A stretch of 18,243 nucleotides of DNA from an uncultured Clostridia bacterium (GTDB taxonomy: Bacteria; Bacillota; Clostridia; TANB77; CAG-508): contig CAPNAQ010000020.1 in NCBI GenBank assembly GCA_948663505.1, positions 1 to 18,243 on the forward strand, written 5' to 3'. A program made the position numbers and the translations under genes. Below are positions 7,062 to 14,425 of the stretch, piece after piece; position 1 is the stretch's first letter, and every line of letters starts with the position of its first letter. The notes below the pieces were generated by a model that had not been told where the DNA came from, ran no database searches, and saw nothing but the letters and a program-made list of their open reading frames with translations.

Positions 7062-9485
7062 ATGATTGATTTATTATCACCAGTTGGTGATTTCGAATGT
7101 TTAAAAGCAGCAGTTCAAAATGGTGCAAATAGTGTATATTTTGGAGCTGACTTGTTTAGTGCAAGAGCATATGCTTCAAACTTCAATTTAGAAGAACTAG
7201 AAAAAGCAATACTATATGCAAAAACACGTGGTGTAAAAACAAACCTTACACTAAATATATTAATAAAAGATGAAGAATTTAATAGTGCTTTTGAATTAGC
7301 AAAAAAAGCATATGAATTTGGTATTGACGCCATAATAGTCCAAGATTTAGGACTAGCTAAACAATTAATAAAACACTTTCCAAACTTAGATATACATGCA
7401 AGTACGCAAATGTCTATTCATAATTTACAAGGAGTATTAGAACTACAAGAATTAGGTTTTAAAAGAGTTGTTTTATCACGTGAATTGTCTATTAATGAAA
7501 TAGAATATATTTGTAAAAACAGCAATATAGAAATTGAGTGTTTTATTCATGGTGCATTATGCATTTCTTACTCTGGTCAATGCCTATTTTCTAGCATGAT
7601 TGGTGGTCGTTCTGGTAATCGTGGAAAATGTGCTCAAGCATGTAGACTTCCATATAAATTTCTAGAAAATGATAGAGAAGTCGAGTCAGGACATCTTTTA
7701 AGTCCACGTGATTTATGTGGTTTAGAATTTATTCCTAAACTTATAAATGCTGGAGTTACATGTCTTAAAATTGAGGGAAGGATGAAAAATCCTGAATATG
7801 TTGCAACAGTTACACGAATATATAGAAAATACATAGACTTGGCTGAAAGTTTTTATGAATATATAATAGATGAAAATGATAGAAAAACTTTGTTACAAGC
7901 ATTTAACAGAGGTATGTCATCTACAGGACATCTTTCAAATGAAGCTAATAAAAAATTAATCTATAAAGAAAAACCTAATAATATGGGTTTATTTTTAGGA
8001 ACAGTTGAAAAATATAATAAAAATAAAGGTTATATTACAGTTAAATTAAAAGAAACTATAGAGATTGGAGATACAATATCTTTAGAAAAAGAAACTGGTA
8101 CTTATAATGTTTCTGAATTGTTATTTAAAGATAAAAATATTGAAAATACTTCTATTGGACAAACTGTTACAATTGGAAGAATGAAAGGAAATATTAATTT
8201 AGGTGATAAAATATTTAAGATTTCATCTAAAAAATTAAATCAAATTGCAATTGAAAGTATAAAAAGTGAAAATAGAAAAATTAAATTAAACTGTAAAATT
8301 ACAATAAAAAAAGGATTACCTGTTACACTTAATGTAACTTCAGCAAATAATTTAGATATTTATTCAAATTTAAATATTATTTGTAAATCAGATACAATAC
8401 CTGAAGAAGCAAAAAATAAACCTTTAGAAAAAGAAAAAGTTTTATCTCAATTAAACAAAACTAATAACACACTTTATGAATTCAATAAAATTAATATTGA
8501 TTTAGATGATAACTTATTCTTGCCTAAAATAAGTACTTTAAATGAACTTAGAAGAAATGCTTTAGAAGCTACTTACAATTTTGCTATTAATAATATTAAA
8601 AGAGTTGGAGAAAAAGAAATCGTTGAAACAGTTACTAGTGAAGTGGAGGTCTATGACGAAGATTTTGGTGAGAAACAGTCTGTTTCTGTTTTGTTTAATA
8701 TTTTGAATTCTGAATTTGATTATTCAAAATTAGATAAAATTGATAATGTTTATATTCCTTTAAAATATTTTTTAAATGACAAATATTCTGAAATTTTATT
8801 TATTTTACAACAAAAGTTTAAACTTTATATCTATATGCCAACTATAATAAAAGCTAATTATATTAATTTATTTTATACTAATATAGAAAAATCTATTAAA
8901 AAATACGATATTAAGGGATTTATAATGTCAAATATTTCTAATTTACATTTACTAAAAAATATCTTAAACGATAATAATTATGAGCTAATTTCAAATTATA
9001 CTTTTAATACATTCAACAATTATAGTGTTAATGAATTAAAAAGGCTAGGTTTTAATAAATTCACTATTTCACCTGAATCTGATAAAAAAATTATAACCAA
9101 TTTATGTAATAGTACTTATTTACTTAAAGAATTGATTGTTTATGGCAATACACCTTTAATGAATATTAATTATTGTTTGTCTGGAAAAACAAATAAATGT
9201 TATCATCAATGTACTGCAAAATGTAATTCAGATAACAATTATTATTTAAAAGATAGACTTAATATGAATTTTAGAGTTTTATTTGATAATATACAAACTA
9301 TTTCAACAATTTACAATAGTAAAACCACTTCTATATCTGCAAATGAGTTTAATACAAATTCTGTTAGAATCGATATTTTAGATGAAAGTATTGATAATAT
9401 TAATTATATTGTTAATCAAGTTATTAATGGAAAAAGATTAGAAGGCAAAGATTATACTAATGGCAATTTAAATAGAGAAATTTAA
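7062..9485 (+). CDS. U32 family protein (RlhA/TrhP-like RNA hydroxylation, DUF3656-type)
   Basis: This 807-aa protein is one of only a few plus-strand genes. The N-terminal ~260 residues are a TIM-barrel U32 domain: LLSPVGDFECLKAAVQNGAN at the start, GVKTNLTLNI, IHASTQMSIHN, the cysteine-bearing FIHGALCISYSGQC (Cys167, Cys174), GNRGKCAQACRLPY (Cys190, Cys194) and CLKIEGRMKNPEYVA. The long C-terminal part corresponds to the DUF3656-type extension and ends with another cysteine group near GKTNKCYHQCTAKC. Members called peptidases (PrtC) are now mostly linked to prephenate-dependent RNA hydroxylation: RlhA acts on 23S rRNA C2501 and TrhP on tRNA U34. The length and extension resemble RlhA-type proteins, but the target here is not proven. 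AAGGA lies 10 nt before the ATG. Confidence 0.9.
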   Translation: MIDLLSPVGDFECLKAAVQNGANSVYFGADLFSARAYASNFNLEELEKAILYAKTRGVKTNLTLNILIKDEEFNSAFELAKKAYEFGIDAIIVQDLGLAKQLIKHFPNLDIHASTQMSIHNLQGVLELQELGFKRVVLSRELSINEIEYICKNSNIEIECFIHGALCISYSGQCLFSSMIGGRSGNRGKCAQACRLPYKFLENDREVESGHLLSPRDLCGLEFIPKLINAGVTCLKIEGRMKNPEYVATVTRIYRKYIDLAESFYEYIIDENDRKTLLQAFNRGMSSTGHLSNEANKKLIYKEKPNNMGLFLGTVEKYNKNKGYITVKLKETIEIGDTISLEKETGTYNVSELLFKDKNIENTSIGQTVTIGRMKGNINLGDKIFKISSKKLNQIAIESIKSENRKIKLNCKITIKKGLPVTLNVTSANNLDIYSNLNIICKSDTIPEEAKNKPLEKEKVLSQLNKTNNTLYEFNKINIDLDDNLFLPKISTLNELRRNALEATYNFAINNIKRVGEKEIVETVTSEVEVYDEDFGEKQSVSVLFNILNSEFDYSKLDKIDNVYIPLKYFLNDKYSEILFILQQKFKLYIYMPTIIKANYINLFYTNIEKSIKKYDIKGFIMSNISNLHLLKNILNDNNYELISNYTFNTFNNYSVNELKRLGFNKFTISPESDKKIITNLCNSTYLLKELIVYGNTPLMNINYCLSGKTNKCYHQCTAKCNSDNNYYLKDRLNMNFRVLFDNIQTISTIYNSKTTSISANEFNTNSVRIDILDESIDNINYIVNQVINGKRLEGKDYTNGNLNREI

Positions 9486-9488
9486 ATT

Positions 9489-9520
9489 TATAGGAATTCC
9501 TAAAATGGAATTCCTCTATA
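9489..9520. terminator. Bidirectional terminator between convergent genes
   Basis: TATAGGAATTCC (9489-9500) pairs with GGAATTCCTCTATA (9507-9520) with a 2-nt bulge. It lies 4 bp after the U32 stop and just after the stop of the minus-strand RNHCP gene. The following sequence is T-rich on the plus strand (TTGTTTATATTTG) and AT-rich on the minus strand. Confidence 0.7.
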
Positions 9521-9524
9521 TTGT

Positions 9525-9842
9525 TTATATTTGCTTACTACTTAAATCAATTAATAAATCCATATTATCATCTTTTGCTGCTTTATTTCTTTTAATAGCT
9601 CCACATTTTTTACATTTAAAAATAATAACATATCCCTTTTTACTGTCTATTTCCATACTTATAGGTTCTAAAACTCCATGACACTCCTCAAGCCTATCTC
9701 CTGGATTTTTATCAACATGTTTTGAGTGCAAACAATATGGACAATGATTTCTACACGAGTATTTTAATTGTGGTACTCTTTTACCACAATTTTCACATAT
9801 AAACTCTTCATCGATTTCTGTAAATCTACTATTTTCTAACAT
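9525..9842 (-). CDS. RNHCP domain zinc-ribbon protein
   Basis: This 105-aa protein starts at the ATG at 9840-9842, with AAAGGAG upstream. The open frame continues 23 codons further up, but only by reading through a repetitive palindrome, so that extension is not real coding sequence. The protein carries the RNHCP signature (CRNHCPYCLHSKHVDKNPGD) and four CxxC-type knuckles: ICENCGK, the NHCPYC pair and FKCKKCGAIKR. The family is named for this motif and is likely a metal-binding protein; its biochemical role is unknown. It lies 65 bp downstream of the nucleoside kinase on the same strand. Confidence 0.88.
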   Translation of the reverse strand: MLENSRFTEIDEEFICENCGKRVPQLKYSCRNHCPYCLHSKHVDKNPGDRLEECHGVLEPISMEIDSKKGYVIIFKCKKCGAIKRNKAAKDDNMDLLIDLSSKQI

Positions 9843-9851
9843 AATCTCTCC

Positions 9852-9905
9852 TTTGTCCAAATGGGGACTGCCCCCAAATGGACAAAAAGTCCAATTAGGG
9901 ACAGA
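9852..9905. repeat. REP-like palindromic repeat
   Basis: The first part is an imperfect hairpin: TTTGTCCA plus GGGG (9852-9866) against CCCC plus TGGACAAA (9872-9886). The second part, GTCCAATTAGGGACAG (9889-9904), shares GTCCAATTAG with the hairpin at 6179. The block ATGGGGACTG...TGGACA also recurs on the minus strand at 12122-12144. It is GC-richer than its surroundings. This is the style of REP sequences that RAYT (Y1) transposases scatter between genes; no such transposase is in this window. Confidence 0.65.
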
Positions 9906-9907
9906 TC

Positions 9908-11551
9908 TCAATATTTGAAATTTCCTCCTCCTAAAAATTCTTTTAATAAGGAATTATTAGGTACATATTCACTTGGTATTGGTTTAAAATATTTTAACAT
10001 ATTTAATAATCTTTGTGCTTCTGCATGTTCTTTATATTCTTTCCCTATCTCTTTTAATAATGGTTCTGCAAAATTTTTCAATGCTGCTAATTCATATATT
10101 AATGATGTATTATATATTGTATCTGCTTCTTCTTGAAATGGAAATATATTTTTTTCTTCTCCATTTGTTACTTTATGCCATGTATTTAATGTATGTAATG
10201 CAGAATATCCTCTAAATTGATTATCTCTAACAATTCTTCTTACTAATCTTGTATCTGTTGTTGATATTCTACTATATCTATCCATATTTAATACTGTTAA
10301 TGCACTTATATATATTTTATATTTTTGATCTTTTGATATCTGACTTGTTAATCTATCATTTAAGCAATGTATTCCTTCTATTACTAAGATTTCATCATCT
10401 GCTAATTTTAGTTTTTTACCATTATACTTTTTAGTTCCTACTACAAAATCAAATTCAGGCATTTCTATTTCTTTACCATTTAATAATTTTATTAAATGAT
10501 TATTGAATAAATCTAAATCTATTGCTTCTATATTTTCAAAATCGTACTCTCCATTTGCATCTCTTGGTGTATCTTGTCTTTCAACAAAATAATTATCTAC
10601 TGATATTGTAACTGGCTTTAGTCCATTTAATCGTAGTTGTATTCCTAATCTTTGTGCGAATGTTGTTTTTCCTGATGATGATGGTCCTGCTATTAATATC
10701 ATTTTTACATTTTTTCTTTGTGCTATTTCATCTGCAATATTTGCTATTTTCTTTTCATGTAATGCTTCTGCAAGCATTATTATATCATTTATTCTATTTT
10801 CTTCTATTGCTTTATTTAATTTATATACTGTATTAACATCTAGTACTTCATGGATTTTTTCAAATTCATCTAAAGCCCATGCTAATTTTTTTGTTTCCTT
10901 AAATTGTGACATTTTTGTTGGTTCTTTTGAACTTGGATATCTTAATAAAAATCCATCTGCATATTTTACTACATTAAATTTTGAAATTATTCCTGTTCTA
11001 TCTGCTATTACTCCACTATAACAATAATTGAAATAATTATCACAAATACTCATATATATTTTTTGATTATCTTCTAAATCTAGCTGCAATTTTCCTTTTA
11101 CTGATTTATTTTCTTCTAAAAACTTCTCTGCTTCTTTTCTTTTCATTTCTACAGTTTTTATTTTAAAATCTTTATCTATTATTTCTTGCATTCTTAATTT
11201 TATGTCTTCTATAAATTCTTCTGTAATTTCAATATTCTCACATTTACAGAACATCGCATTTCCTAATTGATATTCTACTACTATCTTTTCTTTTGGATAT
11301 CTTTTTTCAAATACTTTTCCCATAATATATACAAGTGTTCTTATATATATTTTCATTCCTTCTTTTGTTGATATATCTAATAATTGTATTTTAGTATCTT
11401 CTTCTATTCTTGTTTCTAAATTTTTGTATTCATTGTTATATATACATCCTACTACTGTATATTTACTTTTTTCTATTTCTTCTTTTAATATTTCTTTTAC
11501 TGTTGTTTCTTTTTTTATTTCTATTTTTTTGTTTTCATATGTAACTATCAT
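9908..11551 (-). CDS. Nucleoside kinase with threonyl-tRNA-synthetase-like N-terminus
   Basis: This 547-aa, two-part protein is well known in Firmicutes. Residues 1-60 are a TGS-like domain. Residues ~60-230 resemble the editing/SAD region of threonyl-tRNA synthetase. From ~280 the chain is a uridine-kinase/phosphoribulokinase-type P-loop domain with the Walker A sequence GPSSSGKTTFAQRLG at 289-303, VDNYFVERQDTPRD, ILVIEGIHCLND and RLVRRIVRDNQFRG. The kinase domain is predicted to phosphorylate a nucleoside such as uridine or cytidine. Why it is fused to a synthetase-like module is not known. GGAGGA lies before the ATG. The promoter upstream uses sequence from a decayed mobile element. Confidence 0.92.
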   Translation of the reverse strand: MIVTYENKKIEIKKETTVKEILKEEIEKSKYTVVGCIYNNEYKNLETRIEEDTKIQLLDISTKEGMKIYIRTLVYIMGKVFEKRYPKEKIVVEYQLGNAMFCKCENIEITEEFIEDIKLRMQEIIDKDFKIKTVEMKRKEAEKFLEENKSVKGKLQLDLEDNQKIYMSICDNYFNYCYSGVIADRTGIISKFNVVKYADGFLLRYPSSKEPTKMSQFKETKKLAWALDEFEKIHEVLDVNTVYKLNKAIEENRINDIIMLAEALHEKKIANIADEIAQRKNVKMILIAGPSSSGKTTFAQRLGIQLRLNGLKPVTISVDNYFVERQDTPRDANGEYDFENIEAIDLDLFNNHLIKLLNGKEIEMPEFDFVVGTKKYNGKKLKLADDEILVIEGIHCLNDRLTSQISKDQKYKIYISALTVLNMDRYSRISTTDTRLVRRIVRDNQFRGYSALHTLNTWHKVTNGEEKNIFPFQEEADTIYNTSLIYELAALKNFAEPLLKEIGKEYKEHAEAQRLLNMLKYFKPIPSEYVPNNSLLKEFLGGGNFKY

Positions 11552-11578
11552 ATTTTTTCCTCCTTTGTTTGCTTTTCT

Positions 11579-11607
11579 ATTTTATATTATCTTTTTTATT
11601 TAGTCAA
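11579..11607 (-). promoter_or_regulatory. Promoter of the nucleoside kinase
   Basis: On the minus strand, TTGACT (11602-11607) and TAAAAT (11579-11584) have a 17-nt spacer, about 28 nt before the start codon. The -35 box lies in the TAGTCA remnant of the left arm of mobile-element copy 2. Confidence 0.65.
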
Positions 11608-11784
11608 TATAATCTGAAAAAATGAGTTCAACAGTGAGTCGTTATTCATTTTAATCCATTACAATATATCACTAAAATATGATTATATAGTATCTTTAAC
11701 GCCTTGGAAAACGAAATTTTTAAAGATTCATATTATTATGCTTTATAACTATTCTTTTAAAAGCTGACTAGTAACTTCCAAAAA
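11602..11784. mobile_element. MITE-like element, copy 2, decayed
   Basis: This is a second copy of the 5929-6161 element in the same orientation. From AATCTGAAAAAATGAG (11611) the sequence follows copy 1 closely through the block around AACAGTGAGTCGTTATTCA. It then has a different middle and matches again from AGTATCTT (11689) through AACGCCTTGG, TATTATTATG and GCTGACTAGTAAC (11763-11775). The left arm is reduced to about TAGTCA and the outer right repeat has diverged. No flanking duplication is recognisable, so it is an older or deleted insertion. With the promoter at 11579-11607 it fills most of the 340-bp gap before sspH; the remaining ~100 bp is AT-rich and shows nothing else clear. Confidence 0.75.
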
Positions 11785-11891
11785 TCGAAACTAAAAAAAT
11801 ACATCTTATAGTTATATTTTATAATTTTATGGATATAATTTTATAAATGAAATTTTAGAGCTATAAATTGCTCATATTGGAGGGATAAAAA

Positions 11892-12080
11892 ATGAATATA
11901 CAAAGAATACATTCTATATTAAACAACAAGCAAAAATGTGACGTATTTTATGATGAACGCCCTGTATGGATTCAGGGAATTAATGACACTAATGATATTG
12001 CAAAAGTTGGATTTATTGATAATTTTGAAGAAAAAGATGTTTATATTCAAGATTTATATGAAAAAAATTTATATAACTAA
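11892..12080 (+). CDS. sspH: Small acid-soluble spore protein, H type (SspH-like)
   Basis: This 62-aa protein has a strong site (TTGGAGGGATAAAAAATG). It starts MNIQRIHSIL, and the middle VFYDERPVWIQGI and the end EEKDVYIQDLYEKNL follow the H-type small acid-soluble spore protein pattern (MNIQRAKEI..., V-x-Y-x-x-x-PVxIQ..., a downstream hydrophobic acidic tail). Such proteins are made in the forespore and packed into the spore core. That makes the host a spore former or a close relative of one. The gene stands alone on the plus strand. A TATAAT-like box lies at 11834-11839, but I saw no convincing forespore sigma-G promoter. Confidence 0.8.
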   Translation: MNIQRIHSILNNKQKCDVFYDERPVWIQGINDTNDIAKVGFIDNFEEKDVYIQDLYEKNLYN

Positions 12081-12088
12081 TTTTTAGA

Positions 12089-12127
12089 TGGACATGGTGT
12101 TAATAACATAGCATAGAATAATGTCCA
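12089..12127. repeat. Long-loop inverted repeat related to the REP-like sequence
   Basis: TGGACAT (12089-12095) faces ATGTCCA (12121-12127). Reading the minus strand from the adjacent hairpin gives ATGGGGACTG, 7 nt, TGGACA, the same pattern as in the 9852-9905 repeat. This suggests a decayed REP-like unit reused as the glyS terminator. Confidence 0.45.
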
Positions 12128-12160
12128 AAAAGAACAGTCCCCATGCCAATATGCATGGGG
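12127..12160 (-). terminator. Intrinsic terminator of glyS
   Basis: CCCCATGC and GCATGGGG (12139-12146, 12153-12160) form a perfect 8-bp stem with a 6-nt loop, 5 bp after the glyS stop codon. On the minus strand it is followed by ACTGTTCTTTTT. Confidence 0.75.
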
Positions 12161-12165
12161 AAATT

Positions 12166-13548
12166 TTAAAATTCAATTTTATTTGCTATCCAATTTTCAA
12201 GTTGATCTATTTTAACTCTAATTTGTTCCATAGTGTCTCTATCTCTTACAGTTACAGTATCATCTTCTAAAGTGTCAAAATCAACAGTTATACAATATGG
12301 TGTTCCAATTTCGTCTTCTCTTCTATAACGTTTTCCGATACTTCCTGCTTCATCATAATCACACATGAACTTTTTTGATAATTTACAATATACTTCTTGA
12401 GCTTTATCTGATAGTTTTTTTGATAATGGCAAAATTGCTACTTTATATGGTGCCAAAGCTGGGTGAAGATGTAATACTACTCTTGTGTCTCCTTCTGCTA
12501 TTTCTTCTTCATCATATGCATTACATAAAAATGCTAATACCACTCTATCAGCTCCTAGAGATGGTTCAATTACATATGGGACATATTTTTCGTTTGTTTC
12601 TGCATCTTGATATGATAAGTCTTGTTTTGAATGATTCATATGTTGAGTTAAATCATAGTCTGTTCTATCAGCAATTCCCCATAATTCTCCCCAACCAAAT
12701 GGGAATGCAAATTCAATGTCTGTTGTTGCCTTACTATAAAATACAAGTTCTTCTGCAGAATGATCTCTTAATCGTATATTTTCCTTTTTTATTCCTAAAT
12801 TTAGTAGCCATTTTTCACAATATTCTTTCCAATATTTGTGCCATTCTAAATCTGTTCCTGGTTTGCAAAAAAATTCAAGTTCCATTTGCTCAAATTCTCT
12901 TGTTCTAAATGTAAAATTACCTGGTGTTATTTCATTTCTAAAGGCTTTTCCAATTTGTGCAATTCCCATTGGAATTTTCTTTCTTGATGTACGTAATACA
13001 TTTTTAAAGTCAACAAATATTCCTTGTGCTGTTTCTGGTCTTAAATATACTGTTGATGTAGTATCTTCTGTTACTCCTTGAAATGTTTTAAACATTAGAT
13101 TAAATTTCCTTATATCTGTAAAGTTTGTTTTTCCACATGATGGACATTTTATATTATTTGTTGTTATAAAATCTATTAATTCCTTATCTGTCATACCATC
13201 AGCAATCATATCTTTTCCATTTTCATGTGCCCATTCTTCTATTAATTTATCTGCTCTATGTCTTGTTTTACATTCTTTACAATCTATTAATGGGTCTGAA
13301 AATCCTCCTATATGACCTGATGCTACCCAAGTCTCTGGATTCATTAATATCGCTGCATCTAGTCCTACTATATTAGGCTGTTCTTGTACAAATTTTTTTC
13401 TCCATGCTGCTTTTACATTATTTTTTAATTCATTTCCTAAAGGTCCATAATCCCAAGTATTTGCTAATCCTCCATAAATTTCTGACCCTGGATATATAAA
13501 TCCTCTATTTTTGCATAATGCAACTAATGTTTCCATTGTTTTTAACAT
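12166..13548 (-). CDS. glyS: Glycyl-tRNA synthetase, single-chain type
   Basis: This 460-aa protein is the class II, homodimeric (non alpha/beta) GlyRS common in Gram-positive bacteria. It attaches glycine to tRNA-Gly. Visible are the N-terminal RGFIYPGSEIYGGLANTWDY, a zinc-binding insertion with CKECKTRHRADK and CPSCGKTNF, motif 2 (RNEITPGNFTFRTREFEQME) and motif 3 (EPSLGADRVVLAFL), and the C-terminal anticodon-binding domain (PYKVAILPLSKKLSDKAQ onward). GGAGG lies 7 nt before the ATG. A promoter with a palindrome over its -35 box lies upstream. There is no T-box leader. In view of the possible glycine recoding in the same window, note that this gene itself looks normal and uses no in-frame CGG. 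Confidence 0.97.
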   Translation of the reverse strand: MLKTMETLVALCKNRGFIYPGSEIYGGLANTWDYGPLGNELKNNVKAAWRKKFVQEQPNIVGLDAAILMNPETWVASGHIGGFSDPLIDCKECKTRHRADKLIEEWAHENGKDMIADGMTDKELIDFITTNNIKCPSCGKTNFTDIRKFNLMFKTFQGVTEDTTSTVYLRPETAQGIFVDFKNVLRTSRKKIPMGIAQIGKAFRNEITPGNFTFRTREFEQMELEFFCKPGTDLEWHKYWKEYCEKWLLNLGIKKENIRLRDHSAEELVFYSKATTDIEFAFPFGWGELWGIADRTDYDLTQHMNHSKQDLSYQDAETNEKYVPYVIEPSLGADRVVLAFLCNAYDEEEIAEGDTRVVLHLHPALAPYKVAILPLSKKLSDKAQEVYCKLSKKFMCDYDEAGSIGKRYRREDEIGTPYCITVDFDTLEDDTVTVRDRDTMEQIRVKIDQLENWIANKIEF

Positions 13549-13565
13549 ATAATTACCTCCAACTT

Positions 13566-13604
13566 ATAATATTTTTTATATAATAGAAAAGTCAACATGA
13601 CTTT
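13566..13604 (-). promoter_or_regulatory. Promoter of glyS with palindrome over the -35 box
   Basis: On the minus strand, TTGACT (13590-13595) and TATTAT (13566-13571) are 18 nt apart. A perfect 7-bp palindrome AAAGTCA-tgt-TGACTTT (13588-13604) covers the -35 box and could be a repressor site or an RNA hairpin. Confidence 0.55.
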
Positions 13605-13614
13605 GATATTATAT

Positions 13615-13652
13615 AAAAAGATTCATTCCCATAAATAGGAATGAATCTTTTT
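13615..13652. terminator. Strong bidirectional terminator between tRNA-Trp and glyS
   Basis: A perfect 15-bp stem (AAAAAGATTCATTCC with GGAATGAATCTTTTT) surrounds an 8-nt loop, with A-run and T-run ends in both directions. It ends the tRNA-Trp transcript and insulates glyS. Confidence 0.85.
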
Positions 13653-13676
13653 AATATACATTTTTTATTTTAATAG

Positions 13677-13751
13677 TGGCAGGGGTAGAAGGACTCGAAC
13701 CCTCACAGGCGGTTTTGGAGACCGATGTGCTACCATTGACACTATACCCCT
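13677..13751 (-). tRNA. trnW: tRNA-Trp (anticodon CCA)
   Basis: The RNA is 75 nt including an encoded CCA end. On the minus strand the acceptor stem AGGGGTA pairs perfectly with TACCCCT, followed by discriminator G73 and CCA. The D-arm is GTGT/GCAC, the anticodon loop is CTCCAAA (anticodon at 13716-13718), and the T-arm is GAGGG-TTCGAGT-CCTTC. The start AGGGG and the loop are very like tRNA-Trp of Bacillus. The base pair 27-43 is mismatched (T-C). It has its own promoter and terminator. tRNA genes often mark integration sites, but the element-like region here begins in the neighbouring gene, not in the tRNA. Confidence 0.95.
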
Positions 13752-13781
13752 ATTTATAATAACTTTTTTAAGTCATTTATT

Positions 13782-13810
13782 ATATTAGCACAATTTTTTA
13801 TTTTTGACAA
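13782..13810 (-). promoter_or_regulatory. Promoter of tRNA-Trp
   Basis: On the minus strand, TTGTCA (13805-13810) and TAATAT (13782-13787) have a 17-nt spacer, about 30 nt before the tRNA. The same bases read TTGACA on the plus strand, but no good -10 box follows it there. Confidence 0.65.
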
Positions 13811-13880
13811 GTACTATATTAACTTTTTTTATTTTTACTCATATATTATATTAATATGTTTTGAAAGGCTGTTTTGTGTT

Positions 13881-14394
13881 ATGAGTATTGTTCAAACTAA
13901 TATCAATTATTCTTATTCTGTTTTAAGCTCAAATTTAGTTTCTCTTATTAGAAAGTTTCCATTCTTAAATCTGCAGACTGTTGGTAATAGTGTGATGGGT
14001 AAAAATATTTACGTTATTAAGTTAGGTAATGGTTCTAATAAGGTTTTTTATTCTGCTTCTATTCATGCTAATGAATGGATTACTAGTGTTATTTTAATGA
14101 AGTTTATTGAGGATTTTTGTGAAGCTTATAATAATAACTCTAATTTATATAATTTTTCTATTAGAGATTTATTTAATTCCGCTTCTATTTATATTATGCC
14201 TATGGTTAATCCTGATGGCGTTGATCTAGTCACAGGTTCTCTAAATCCAAATTCACCTATGTATTCAAAATTAAAAAATATTGCTAATGACTTTCCTGAT
14301 ATTCCTTTTCCAAATCGGATGGAAATCAAATATTAATGGTGAAAGTCTGATTAACTTCCACCTTAAATGTTGTGTAAATAGAATCTCTTTATGA
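13881..14394 (+). pseudogene. M14-family zinc carboxypeptidase, 3'-truncated, with a +1 site at CGGA
   Basis: The 0-frame encodes 151 aa and ends at 14336. The N-terminal part of an M14 gamma-D-glutamyl-diamino-acid-peptidase-like enzyme is clear: VGNSVMGKNIYVIKLGNG, the zinc motif SIHANEWITS (His and Glu ligands), and IYIMPMVNPDGVDL. At 14316-14319 the frame reads AAT-CGG-A; skipping one base gives glycine and then WKSNING, matching the family's F-P-x-G-W-K-x-N-I-x-G. With that shift the frame continues to a TGA at 14392-14394 (170 aa), but similarity stops about four residues after NING. The third zinc ligand and the catalytic glutamate are missing, so the gene is truncated, probably at a recombination junction near 14340. 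AAAGG lies rather far (12 nt) from the ATG. Confidence 0.75.
14316..14319 (+). other. Candidate +1 recoding site CGGA (M14)
   Basis: The 0-frame codon is CGG, and a stop follows five codons later. Reading CGGA as one glycine codon restores the conserved Gly-Trp of M14 peptidases. It has the same form as the three sites in the recombinase. Confidence 0.6.
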
Positions 14395-14425
14395 TTGATA
14401 ACTTAAAAAATCAATATTTAATCTA

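Noticed and set aside
9843..9911. 23-codon N-terminal extension of the RNHCP protein
   Set aside because: It reads through the REP-like palindrome, while a strong Shine-Dalgarno sequence and ATG lie at 9842, directly before the conserved domain.
12375..13081. Open frames on the strand opposite glyS, up to 177 aa
   Set aside because: They are shadows of the GlyRS reading frame: hydrophobic low-complexity translations without ribosome sites or recognisable domains.
13549..13680. T-box riboswitch in front of glyS
   Set aside because: The leader is too short, has no T-box sequence (TGGNACCGCG) and no specifier stem. It holds a promoter and an unrelated terminator.
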